This document shows, piece by piece, positions 16,328 through 22,944 of a stretch of 24,468 nt of DNA. The stretch comes from CBDULQ01 sp965368115 (GTDB lineage Bacteria > Pseudomonadota > Gammaproteobacteria > SZUA-229), in assembly GCA_965368115.1 (NCBI GenBank), contig CBDULQ010000019.1:1-24468 (forward strand), in the 5' to 3' direction. Below the pieces are notes generated by a model, which searched no databases, had not been told where the DNA came from, and saw only the letters and a program-made list of their open reading frames with translations. Position 1 is the first letter of the stretch. Every line of letters begins with the position of its first letter. Both the position numbers and the translations under genes were made by a program.

Positions 16328-17452
16328 ATGAGTTTTGATCTGGATGACCTGTGGCTGGAGAAAATGAGCGGGCTAACCAGTCTGACCCTGATCCAGAAAC
16401 GTCGTCTATACCGAGTAATTATGGTGATCGCAATTGGTGTCAGCTACAGCCTGGACACCCTCCTGCTCACCCTGTTTTATATGGCCGGGACTATAGCGTC
16501 CGAAATCCCGCTGTACTACGGCATTGCGGGCCTCGTACATGTATTGCTATTCTCGGCCATTCACTGGTCCGGCCTCAGCGATTCACTCAATAACGTGCAT
16601 ATGACCCTGTGGCAAATGATGTATGCCATCTTCGTGCAGGTATTGGGTATCGCTCTCTGCCCACAGCTCACACAGTTCTTCCTCGGCATCATGCTGGTCA
16701 TTTTTTCCTTTGGCTCATTGCGCATTACCTTGCGACAAACATTAATTATCTGGATACTCGCGACAACGGCCATCGTTCTGACATTGATCGGCAATGACCG
16801 GTCCACCCTGGGCATCGTCGAGCCCAATCGCGTTGAATTGTTACTCGTCGCAATTACCTTCGCAACCATACTGTTACGTACCATTAGCCTGGGATATTAT
16901 GCAACCGCCTTGCGCATGCGGCTGTATCAGAAAACCCATTCACTGGAACAGGCCGCAACCCATGATGCATTGACCGGCATCCTGAACCGCAATGCCATGA
17001 TGCCGGCCATCGAGGAACATATCGCTCTGTTTCGACGCAAATCCATTCCCGGCTGCATCGCATTGTTAGACATCGATCATTTCAAGGAGGTCAACGATAG
17101 CCTGGGGCACCTGGCCGGAGATGAGGTACTGAAACGCATGGCAAACTACATCAAGCAGAATATACGCGATGTCGACAAACTCGGTCGTTACGGCGGAGAA
17201 GAGTTTCTATTGCTGATGCCTGCGACTGAAGATCAGGAAGGCGTTAATATCGCTGAGCGCCTGAGGCAGAACATTAGCCAGATGGAATTCGATGACATCA
17301 TGAAAGATCGTAGGATCACCATATCCTGCGGCCTTACGGTAGTCAGGGACGGCGACACTACAGAGTCATTGCTGAGCCGGGCCGACCGCGCCCTGTATCA
17401 GGCTAAAAATAGCGGCCGCAACCAGGTCTGTCTTGCAGACGACTCATTCTAG
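16328..17452 (+). CDS. Membrane diguanylate cyclase (GGDEF)
   Basis: This 374-residue enzyme should make c-di-GMP from two GTP. The N-terminal half (~30-195) contains about six hydrophobic helices forming an uncharacterised membrane-sensor region (MASE-like in plan, family not assigned). The GGDEF domain starts at DALTGILNRNAMM. The active-site motif is GGEEF (289-293), an active variant. An intact inhibitory I-site RDVD lies at 280-283, five residues upstream, so product feedback is expected. LLDIDHFKEVNDSLGHLAGDEVL carries the metal-binding Asp. It stands alone with its own likely promoter and may feed adhesion or biofilm control, consistent with the surface lipoproteins nearby, though no direct link is shown. 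Confidence 0.95.
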   Translation: MSFDLDDLWLEKMSGLTSLTLIQKRRLYRVIMVIAIGVSYSLDTLLLTLFYMAGTIASEIPLYYGIAGLVHVLLFSAIHWSGLSDSLNNVHMTLWQMMYAIFVQVLGIALCPQLTQFFLGIMLVIFSFGSLRITLRQTLIIWILATTAIVLTLIGNDRSTLGIVEPNRVELLLVAITFATILLRTISLGYYATALRMRLYQKTHSLEQAATHDALTGILNRNAMMPAIEEHIALFRRKSIPGCIALLDIDHFKEVNDSLGHLAGDEVLKRMANYIKQNIRDVDKLGRYGGEEFLLLMPATEDQEGVNIAERLRQNISQMEFDDIMKDRRITISCGLTVVRDGDTTESLLSRADRALYQAKNSGRNQVCLADDSF

Positions 17453-17479
17453 ATCTGCGCACCATACCTTAATCCGGAC

Positions 17480-17512
17480 ACACTCGGTCTTTCGACCCGA
17501 TCGTTTTTAGAA
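17480..17512 (+). terminator. Possible terminator of the diguanylate cyclase gene
   Basis: TCGGTC and GACCCGA form a short hairpin with one bulged base around a TTTC loop. It is followed by ATCGTTTTTAG. The stem is weak and lies between two convergent genes. Confidence 0.3.
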
Positions 17513-18391
17513 ACGTGCAATCCAGGGCTGACTAATACCATACTGGCCGTCTATGGCACGAGCAAAACTCTGTGCATCCTGCCTGGAACTGAATCCACTG
17601 ACCCGCACCCGATACCAGGTCTGGCCGTTAACCTGAACTTCCTGCTTTTCAGTAGCGTAACCCGCCTGGTCCAGCCGTTCACGGATCGACACCGTCGCCT
17701 GATCCACCGCCAGCGACATCAGGTTGACTGTCCAGCGACCATCGACACTGATCACCCCGCCACCTTTCTGCAATTCGGTTTCCTGCGCCCACTTTGCGAG
17801 CTGCTCCTCAGGCACCGGTTGAACCGGCTCTGCAGGTTTGTCTTTCGGTGCGATATAAAATGACAGGGGATCCGCCATACTGAACTGCGGGTCGTTACCG
17901 CGCTGCACGCTGATGTTGCCTTCGATCAAACACAGGATATCCTTGTCGATCTGCGAGCTACCCCAGATGTCAGTGCCGCGAATACCTGCGGTCAACGAAC
18001 CGATACGCACATCGACACTGCGCGGTCGATTCTTGCCGATACTGGTGGTGGTAAAACGAAATGCACCCTTGATCACATTTAACACCGCCTGAAACACGCC
18101 CTGCTCCTGCGCCGGCTTCAGATTAGCCAGATCGAGACGGCCGTTTTCGCCCAGCTTAACCAGGCTACCTTCGTCCAGACGAATCAGTATGCGCGCCTGT
18201 TTACCGGTCACCACAACGTCGGTACTCTGCAGTTCCGTACCCGGCTTTAGTGCCTGCATGGTGCCGTTGCGTTGTAACCAGGCGGGCATTTGCAATGCTT
18301 CGATTCGGCCACCGGCTGCCCACACAAACGATGGCGACAGTGCTACCAGCAAAGCGATCCCACTTAAAAAACCATATTTCCATGTTTTCAT
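17507..18391 (-). CDS. Exported FecR-domain protein with C-terminal SPOR domain
   Basis: A 294-residue protein with a cleavable signal (GFLSGIALLVALSPSFVWAAGG). A FecR domain spans ~35-160 (LKPGTELQSTDVVVTG, RLDEGSLVKLGENGRLDL, VRIGSLTAGIRGTDIWGS). After a Pro-rich linker the C-terminal ~75 residues form a SPOR domain (VNLMSLAVDQATVSIRERL, WYRVRVSGFSSRQDAQSFA), which in other proteins binds denuded peptidoglycan. It is therefore probably periplasmic and wall-associated. No ECF sigma factor or TonB receptor is near, so it is not a classical Fec anti-sigma system. The start is ATG 18391 with AGGTG 7 nt upstream; the GTG at 18400 lies inside that ribosome site. A CRP-type operator lies about 100 bp upstream. 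Confidence 0.9.
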   Translation of the reverse strand: MKTWKYGFLSGIALLVALSPSFVWAAGGRIEALQMPAWLQRNGTMQALKPGTELQSTDVVVTGKQARILIRLDEGSLVKLGENGRLDLANLKPAQEQGVFQAVLNVIKGAFRFTTTSIGKNRPRSVDVRIGSLTAGIRGTDIWGSSQIDKDILCLIEGNISVQRGNDPQFSMADPLSFYIAPKDKPAEPVQPVPEEQLAKWAQETELQKGGGVISVDGRWTVNLMSLAVDQATVSIRERLDQAGYATEKQEVQVNGQTWYRVRVSGFSSRQDAQSFARAIDGQYGISQPWIARF

Positions 18392-18483
18392 TATGATCAC
18401 CTATGTTGAACCACAGAATTTATGACCTGAACAGTCAGCAAAGTTTATTGACGACCCGTGATGTTTACGCTGATAGACATGTT

Positions 18484-18499
18484 TGTGACCAGCATCACA
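18484..18499. promoter_or_regulatory. Consensus CRP-family binding site
   Basis: TGTGACCAGCATCACA matches TGTGA-N6-TCACA exactly. It lies in the 211-bp gap between the metallo-hydrolase stop and the FecR-SPOR start, centred 100 bp upstream of the latter. The expected regulator is CRP/Vfr or a homologue acting on the FecR-SPOR gene. I could not pin down the promoter boxes. Confidence 0.65.
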
Positions 18500-18602
18500 A
18501 TAATCTTTCACTCGAACAGGTGAGTCAATGGAATATTCAAGGTGGGACCATCAGCCGGGCATCCCTGCGAACGACGCTTTTATCTGTATCTCGATGTACT
18601 CG

Positions 18603-19592
18603 TTAAAAGGCTTCGTTTTCCATCTCCAGATATACCTGATATGCATTGGTGCGGTTCGCGGCATCGAAAGTCGGCACATCTTTATATTTAGACCAATCGG
18701 TGTTTTTGTAGGCTGTATCGAACATGGTTAATTCTTCAACCGCTTTACCCATGGTATCGCGCAGGTATTTGATGTAATCGCGGGTGAATGCAATCGACTT
18801 GCTGGCGTCAGCATCCGCAGCGCCATGTCCCGGAATTATGAAGCGCGGTGCAGGCTTGAGTGTCTGCAGATATTCCAGGCCCTGCAACCAGTTGCGAGTA
18901 CTGACCGATTCACCGCCAAGAAACGGCAAACGACCACCAAAAATCAGATCGCCCGAGAACACCACGCCATAGGCATGCACAACCATAATCGTATCGTCCG
19001 GACTATGTGCCGGACCGGCATGAATCAGTTCGATACGCGTATCGCCCATATCGAATACTTTTTTATCATTGAAGGTGTGATCAGGCTTCACGATAAAGGT
19101 CGAATCGTCGACCCAGGGAAACAGGGCCTTACGCCGCTGTTTAAGTCGGATTTCCGCATCCGGTGCGTTAATGTACTGAGTGGATTCCTGTTGCGCCCAG
19201 ATTTCCACATCCGTATGTTCGCGAAATGCCTGCAGACCATAGATATGATCCGCATGATAGTGACCGGCCACAACCAGCGTAATCGGCTTGTCGGTAACAC
19301 TGCGTATTTTTTCGATGAGCCGATACCCCAGTGCGGGTGTACCCAGGGAATCGTACACCACCACGCCTTTTTCAGTGACGACAAAACCGGCATTGGATGT
19401 CATGCCTTCATTGCTCGAATCCGGCACACCGGATTTTCCGGTCACATAATAAATTGGCGCATTCGGCACCTGATGCAACTCCATACTGATAATCGAGCTG
19501 CCATAAGGCGTCTGCACAGCGTGAGCAAACATTGAAGTCAAAAACAAAAATACGCCGAACAGCGCAAGGTATGGTTTTTTAAAATTTTGCAT
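18603..19592 (-). CDS. Exported metallo-beta-lactamase-fold hydrolase
   Basis: A 329-residue protein with a signal peptide (LALFGVFLFLTSMFAHA, cleavage near residue 25), so periplasmic. It has the complete two-metal site of the superfamily: HYHADH (111-116), H196 (GPAHSPDD), D215 (FSGDLIFGG) and H256 (PGHG). It resembles SoxH and the zinc hydrolases found in sulfur-oxidation and quinoprotein gene clusters more than true beta-lactamases. The substrate is unknown. It lies 49 bp after the DsrE-like gene on the same strand and is probably in its operon, suggesting work on periplasmic sulfur or thiol compounds (inference). Start is ATG 19592 with a CGGAAA ribosome site. Confidence 0.9.
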   Translation of the reverse strand: MQNFKKPYLALFGVFLFLTSMFAHAVQTPYGSSIISMELHQVPNAPIYYVTGKSGVPDSSNEGMTSNAGFVVTEKGVVVYDSLGTPALGYRLIEKIRSVTDKPITLVVAGHYHADHIYGLQAFREHTDVEIWAQQESTQYINAPDAEIRLKQRRKALFPWVDDSTFIVKPDHTFNDKKVFDMGDTRIELIHAGPAHSPDDTIMVVHAYGVVFSGDLIFGGRLPFLGGESVSTRNWLQGLEYLQTLKPAPRFIIPGHGAADADASKSIAFTRDYIKYLRDTMGKAVEELTMFDTAYKNTDWSKYKDVPTFDAANRTNAYQVYLEMENEAF

Positions 19593-19641
19593 AGTTTATT
19601 TCCGATTATTCACAGTGACGTTTTGCGGACACCATGACCTG

Positions 19642-20124
19642 CTAACGCATGTAGGCATAACCCTCTTCATTCTGTAAGCGCACGATTTCGGCGTCTGCCA
19701 TGGGTACCACATCGACAAAACCGTGAATGTCTTCAGGATCATAGCCATGACCTTTGGCCGCAATTTTGCACATGTGGAACTTGATTACACCACCCACGGT
19801 AAGACTGCGCGCACGGGTCATCAACTCTTTATATTTCTGATAATTCTTGATCGCAAAGAAGTTGATTTCGTCACCATGCAATACGATCACGATAGATGCC
19901 TCAAAGGGGTCCGCATTGTACACCTTGCTCAGGTAACTGGCACGATCCAGAACCGATTCCAGTCGTCCCACAGACTTGACCGCGACATCGTAGACGACTT
20001 TCGAGGGTTTGTAGTCGATATCCTGTACACTCGCCTTACCCCATGGCGCATTGCCTTCAGCGGCATGCACCGCGCCAATCATTGTCAGGCTCAATAACGC
20101 ACACAGTATTAATTTATTCATCAT
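19642..20124 (-). CDS. Periplasmic DsrE-family protein
   Basis: A 160-residue protein with a signal peptide (MNKLILCALLSLTMIGAVHAAEG). The mature part has the DsrE/DsrF-like alpha/beta pattern: KVVYDVAVKSVGRLESVLDRASYL, then ASIVIVLHGDEINFF, and a conserved-position cysteine C119 in KFHMCKIAAKGHGYDPEDI. DsrE-like proteins carry or transfer sulfur via cysteine persulfides; here this would occur in the periplasm, since an export signal is present. I chose ATG 20124 (AAGGT 6 nt upstream); the frame extends to 20160 but that would bury the signal peptide. It is the first gene of a likely two-gene operon with the metallo-hydrolase. Confidence 0.85.
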   Translation of the reverse strand: MMNKLILCALLSLTMIGAVHAAEGNAPWGKASVQDIDYKPSKVVYDVAVKSVGRLESVLDRASYLSKVYNADPFEASIVIVLHGDEINFFAIKNYQKYKELMTRARSLTVGGVIKFHMCKIAAKGHGYDPEDIHGFVDVVPMADAEIVRLQNEEGYAYMR

Positions 20125-20174
20125 AATCTGACCTTTTGAGTTATTAAAATGGGACAGCACCGACAGGTTAAGGT

Positions 20175-20180
20175 TTTATA
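20175..20180 (-). promoter_or_regulatory. Candidate -10 box of the DsrE/hydrolase operon
   Basis: Read on the minus strand this is TATAAA, about 50 bp before the DsrE start. The matching -35 region falls inside the 20-bp palindrome and is poor, as in regulated promoters. Confidence 0.35.
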
Positions 20181-20194
20181 CCCCAACATGCCAC

Positions 20195-20214
20195 AGGGAA
20201 AATCGATTTTCCCT
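20195..20214. promoter_or_regulatory. Perfect 20-bp palindrome upstream of DsrE/hydrolase operon
   Basis: AGGGAAAATCGATTTTCCCT is perfectly self-complementary with no loop. It lies 71-90 bp before the DsrE start and overlaps the expected -35 region. A dimeric regulator site is more likely than a terminator, because there is no spacer loop and no T-tract on the minus strand. Confidence 0.55.
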
Positions 20215-20238
20215 CAATATCAGTATTGATTAATAAAA

Positions 20239-20901
20239 CTAACCGAGATATTTGACATCGTCGAACGACTTGACCAGGTGCGGCGCAAACACCGACAGCG
20301 CGGTAACCACCGCGCCGTTGAGAAAACCTTCCACGTTCAGCAACATGATGACGATGGGAAACTCATGAGCCAGACGCGACAGGAACAGTTGCTGATCGAG
20401 CATTGCCGCAAGCAGGACAATGATACCCAGATCGGTCAGAAAACCAAGCATGGCGCCGATAAAACCGGCCCCCAGTAAAAACAGGAACAAATTGCGTGAA
20501 CGCCAGGAATGAATCAGATGCACCATGGCATAAGTGATGGTGGCAGGAACAATAACCGTAAAAATAAAATCCACCGGCATGGTGTCCCAGCTTCGATAAT
20601 GCAGCAGTTCGAAAGCCAGGATAACCAGCGCGCCGAGAATGATCGCCAGTCGCCAACCAAAAATAATGGTCACCGCTGTGATACCCATGGGATGCAGAAA
20701 GAAGCCCCTGACCCAGGTAATCTTGATCGACCAGAGAATCACCAGCACGATGATCGCAGCGAAAAACAGATGCTGGCGTTGCTGAACCTTGAGCAGCGCT
20801 TTCCAGGGTGCGGTCAACAGCGCGAACAACAGCGTTGCAGACGACAGAAATATGCAGAAATAAAGAAAAAGATCAGGTAATGGAAAATCGATCAGGTGCA
20901 T
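20239..20901 (-). CDS. CbiM-like energy-coupling factor transporter permease
   Basis: A 220-residue membrane protein with about six helices, resembling stand-alone CbiM-type permeases annotated as energy-coupling factor components. I chose ATG 20901 for its GGGG ribosome site and because it gives the N-terminus Met-His; in NikM/CbiM proteins His2 binds the metal ion. The longer frame to 20988 would bury this residue. Family-like stretches are FFLHPMGITAVTIIFGWRLA and the C-terminal VEGFLNGAVVTALSVFAPH followed by SFDDVKYLG. Partner CbiQ/CbiO genes are absent nearby, so coupling to transport is uncertain. The likely substrate would be cobalt or nickel, inferred from the family only. No cobalamin riboswitch was found upstream. 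Confidence 0.75.
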   Translation of the reverse strand: MHLIDFPLPDLFLYFCIFLSSATLLFALLTAPWKALLKVQQRQHLFFAAIIVLVILWSIKITWVRGFFLHPMGITAVTIIFGWRLAIILGALVILAFELLHYRSWDTMPVDFIFTVIVPATITYAMVHLIHSWRSRNLFLFLLGAGFIGAMLGFLTDLGIIVLLAAMLDQQLFLSRLAHEFPIVIMLLNVEGFLNGAVVTALSVFAPHLVKSFDDVKYLG

Positions 20902-21033
20902 TGGACCCCGGCCCGAATTGATCCTTGAAGATCGGTACAGGAGCATGATACCAGTGACACGGGGTCTACGGTTGATCGATTTCAACAACTGTGAAATCTG
21001 TGAGTTTTCTCCCCCAGCCGCTGGAAAATTCTG

Positions 21034-21060
21034 TTGCAGTCCGGATGGCTGCGTTATGAT
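21034..21060 (+). promoter_or_regulatory. Candidate promoter for the VOC gene
   Basis: TATGAT (21055-21060) is a five-of-six -10 box 38 bp before the start codon. TTGCAG at 21034 gives only a 15-bp spacer; CTGTTG at 21031 gives 18 bp. Confidence 0.3.
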
Positions 21061-21098
21061 CGCCCCTCAAGGACCGTTACAGAGCCGAGGTAGCATCG

Positions 21099-21461
21099 AT
21101 GAATACCCATGAAAAAATCAATTATGTCGAATTTCCTTCTCGCGACCTGGACGCCACCGAAGCATTCTTCAACCAGGTTTTCGGCTGGCAGTTTACCGAC
21201 TATGGCCCGGACTATACGGCTTTTTCCGATCAGGGACTGGATGGCGGTTTTTATCGTTCCGATGTGAACAGCACTTCTGAATCCGGCGGCGCACTGATCG
21301 TGTTTTATAGCGAACAGCTGGAACAGACCCAGACCCGAATCGAGGCCGCCGGCGGCCGCATCAGCAAGCCGATTTTCAGCTTTCCCGGCGGACGTCGTTT
21401 TCACTTCATCGAACCCGGTGGCAATGAACTGGCGGTCTGGTCTGATCGAGGCGCCGACTGA
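21099..21461 (+). CDS. VOC-superfamily (glyoxalase/bleomycin-resistance fold) protein
   Basis: A 120-residue single-module vicinal-oxygen-chelate protein preceded by a GAGG ribosome site. It begins with INYVEFPSRDLDATEAFFNQVFGWQF, the usual first beta-alpha-beta unit, and ends with FHFIEPGGNELAVWS, carrying the conserved metal-ligand glutamate position of the second unit. It belongs to the small soluble VOC group related to predicted lactoylglutathione lyases; the substrate is unknown. It is cytoplasmic, monocistronic and converges with the next gene, leaving only 14 bp between stops. Confidence 0.88.
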   Translation: MNTHEKINYVEFPSRDLDATEAFFNQVFGWQFTDYGPDYTAFSDQGLDGGFYRSDVNSTSESGGALIVFYSEQLEQTQTRIEAAGGRISKPIFSFPGGRRFHFIEPGGNELAVWSDRGAD

Positions 21462-21475
21462 TTCGGCAATGAAGG

Positions 21476-22135
21476 CTACCAGTCGCCCTGGTAGTTGTCC
21501 GGCTTCGGGCAACCAGCCCGTTTCAGCATGGCGACCGCGTAGCCGTTACCACCCATGTAAACGGAACTGGGGCACTGAAAATTCGGTTGCTGGGTAGTAT
21601 CAGGCTGCGATTGCGTCGGTTGCTCCGCATAGGGATTCTCACTATACCCGTCATCCGCCGCAGCCTGTTCAGTATCGGCGCTTTTACCAGTCTGCTCCTG
21701 GCGGCTCCACAACACCTGCCCCTGACTGGACACCTGGACGTGACTGCCACTGATCGACACATTCACCACCCGTTCCCGATCATCGGCGGGCGTCGGGTTC
21801 GACGCCCTCATTTCCTGCGCCCTGTCCAGCGATGCATCCCGGGGCCGATGCCATTCCGTGGTATCCGGCTCATCATCAGACCACCGCGCTGCCACCGGCT
21901 CTTCGTCGGCTTCGGCAGGTTCGTCAAATGCGGCAGCGTCGTCATCCGTTTCATCCGGGAAGGATGTAATGACGGACGCACGCGGCTCGGCAGCATACTC
22001 GGGTGTCGGGGGGACCACAGGCTGGGCATTCGGTTCGACAGCGGTCATCGGCGATCCGGCATCCCGGTCGACATAGGCGTAGACCAGACCACTGACGATC
22101 AGTAACAACAGTACAACTAATACGGACTTCGGCAT
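21476..22135 (-). CDS. Membrane-anchored acidic low-complexity protein, unknown function
   Basis: I do not recognise a family. The 219-residue protein begins with a basic-hydrophobic segment (PKSVLVVLLLLIVSGLVYAYV), an anchor or signal. Residues ~25-100 are Pro/Ala/Asp/Glu-rich and probably disordered. A short beta-rich segment follows (RVVNVSISGSHVQVSSQGQV). After another Gln-rich linker the C-terminus has two cysteines, CPSSVYMGGNGYAVAMLKRAGC, a likely disulfide-closed motif. The long linker suggests a tethered periplasmic domain. It lies 88 bp downstream of the sigma-54-promoted small gene on the same strand and may be cotranscribed with it. No separate -24/-12 promoter was seen. Confidence 0.65.
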   Translation of the reverse strand: MPKSVLVVLLLLIVSGLVYAYVDRDAGSPMTAVEPNAQPVVPPTPEYAAEPRASVITSFPDETDDDAAAFDEPAEADEEPVAARWSDDEPDTTEWHRPRDASLDRAQEMRASNPTPADDRERVVNVSISGSHVQVSSQGQVLWSRQEQTGKSADTEQAAADDGYSENPYAEQPTQSQPDTTQQPNFQCPSSVYMGGNGYAVAMLKRAGCPKPDNYQGDW

Positions 22136-22223
22136 GGCGGCAGTCTACAGGGCGCATATGACTGATCCATGAATACACTGCAAACCGCGGACAGACCGCT
22201 TCAGTTTAGCGCCGCGTCAGCTG

Positions 22224-22601
22224 TCAGCCCACGCGCCGTCCCCGATAGATCACCTTGTTGCGTGGAGCGGCCGAATTCTGTTCCTCGACCGCCACCGGCT
22301 CGGGCGCCGCTTCAGCTTCGATTTCACAGCCACGATAGATATTGCGCGCCGTGCTGGCCATCGGCTCCGGTGCGACGTCATCGGTGGCCGAATCGGAACC
22401 GGTACCGGGTGCCAGCTGTTGCATCAGCTGCGCCGAACAGGCCTTGAGTTCGTCATTCTTCGACTGGGCCGCATAAGCAATCAACCGGGCAATCGCCTGT
22501 TCGTCGTGCAACTGGATACGCACGCCGAACTCCTTTTGAATCATACGCTGACTTTGCATCATCAATTGAATCGTTTCGCGAGACAAGACTGATTGATTCA
22601 T
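22224..22601 (-). CDS. Small protein with two YRG motifs, sigma-54-promoted, unknown function
   Basis: A 125-residue soluble protein without signal peptide. The start is ATG 22601 with AGAGGT just upstream; the frame runs to 22646, but that codon would lie upstream of the predicted transcript start. Residues ~1-62 form a helical domain (ETIQLMMQSQRMIQKEFGV, EQAIARLIAYAAQ, CSAQLMQQL). A Pro/Ala/Glu-rich linker then carries two copies of an IYRG motif: NIYRGCEIE near residue 88 and VIYRGRRVG at the very C-terminus. These recall the YRG of DUF4278, but I cannot assign the family. A -24/-12 promoter lies about 40 bp upstream, facing away from the activator gene. Confidence 0.7.
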   Translation of the reverse strand: MNQSVLSRETIQLMMQSQRMIQKEFGVRIQLHDEQAIARLIAYAAQSKNDELKACSAQLMQQLAPGTGSDSATDDVAPEPMASTARNIYRGCEIEAEAAPEPVAVEEQNSAAPRNKVIYRGRRVG

Positions 22602-22641
22602 GGTACCTCTGTTGTTCTGGGGAAACGGGCACCGCTTGTTA

Positions 22642-22657
22642 TGCAACGACCGTGCCT
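22642..22657 (-). promoter_or_regulatory. Sigma-54 (-24/-12) promoter for the YRG-motif gene
   Basis: Read on the minus strand, AGGCACGGTCGTTGCA fits the sigma-54 consensus TGGCACG-N4-TTGCW in all but the first base, with the invariant GG-N10-GC. Transcription would start near 22631, about 30 nt before ATG 22601, which is an ordinary leader length. Confidence 0.75.
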
Positions 22658-22854
22658 CAACCTGCTCTAGCCTGATGCAAGGCGCTGTGAGAGAGACAAA
22701 AGGCGCAAAACGATTTTTTCTGCCGCTTTAACCCTACGCAAATCAGGACTTTACTGCACCCATCTGTTGCACGGAACGAACCAGTATGAAGCACGTTAAA
22801 CACAATTCATGCAGCCGACTGACAGGGAATGGCGGCACGGCGCGCATCCGTCGA

Positions 22855-22870
22855 TGGCATATTGTTTGCA
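22855..22870 (+). promoter_or_regulatory. Sigma-54 (-24/-12) promoter for the activator gene
   Basis: TGGCATATTGTTTGCA contains GG-N10-GC and TTGCA at the right positions; only the CG after TGGCA differs from consensus. The expected start near 22881 leaves a leader of about 64 nt before ATG 22945. It implies that the activator drives its own gene. Confidence 0.7.
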
Positions 22871-22944
22871 GAAAAACAGACAATGTCCTGTGTAAGGTCG
22901 GTTCCGGAAGGACACTCTGAAACGTTTGGGGTTGAACAACACTT

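Larger units (their letters stand above)
22602..22944. other. Divergent regulatory region of a sigma-54 gene pair
   Basis: This 343-bp gap separates two divergently transcribed genes and contains one -24/-12 element on each strand (22642-22657 minus, 22855-22870 plus). Between them, TGCAC occurs at 22755 and 22768, but I see no long clear inverted repeat that would mark the enhancer. TGTCCT and AGGACA in the plus-strand leader can pair into a stem. Confidence 0.6.

Noticed and set aside
18825..19535. 236-codon open frame on the plus strand
   Set aside because: It is antisense to the metallo-hydrolase, whose metal-binding motifs are complete.
20195..20214. Palindrome as terminator of the CbiM-like gene
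   Set aside because: There is no loop between the arms and no T-run on the minus strand; an operator fits better.
20902..21098. Cobalamin riboswitch before the CbiM-like gene
   Set aside because: Only a loose TCACTGG resemblance was found; the B12-box context is missing.
21587..22105. 172-codon open frame on the plus strand
   Set aside because: It is an Arg/Ile-rich mirror of the acidic minus-strand protein, with no ribosome site; kept only as a shadow.
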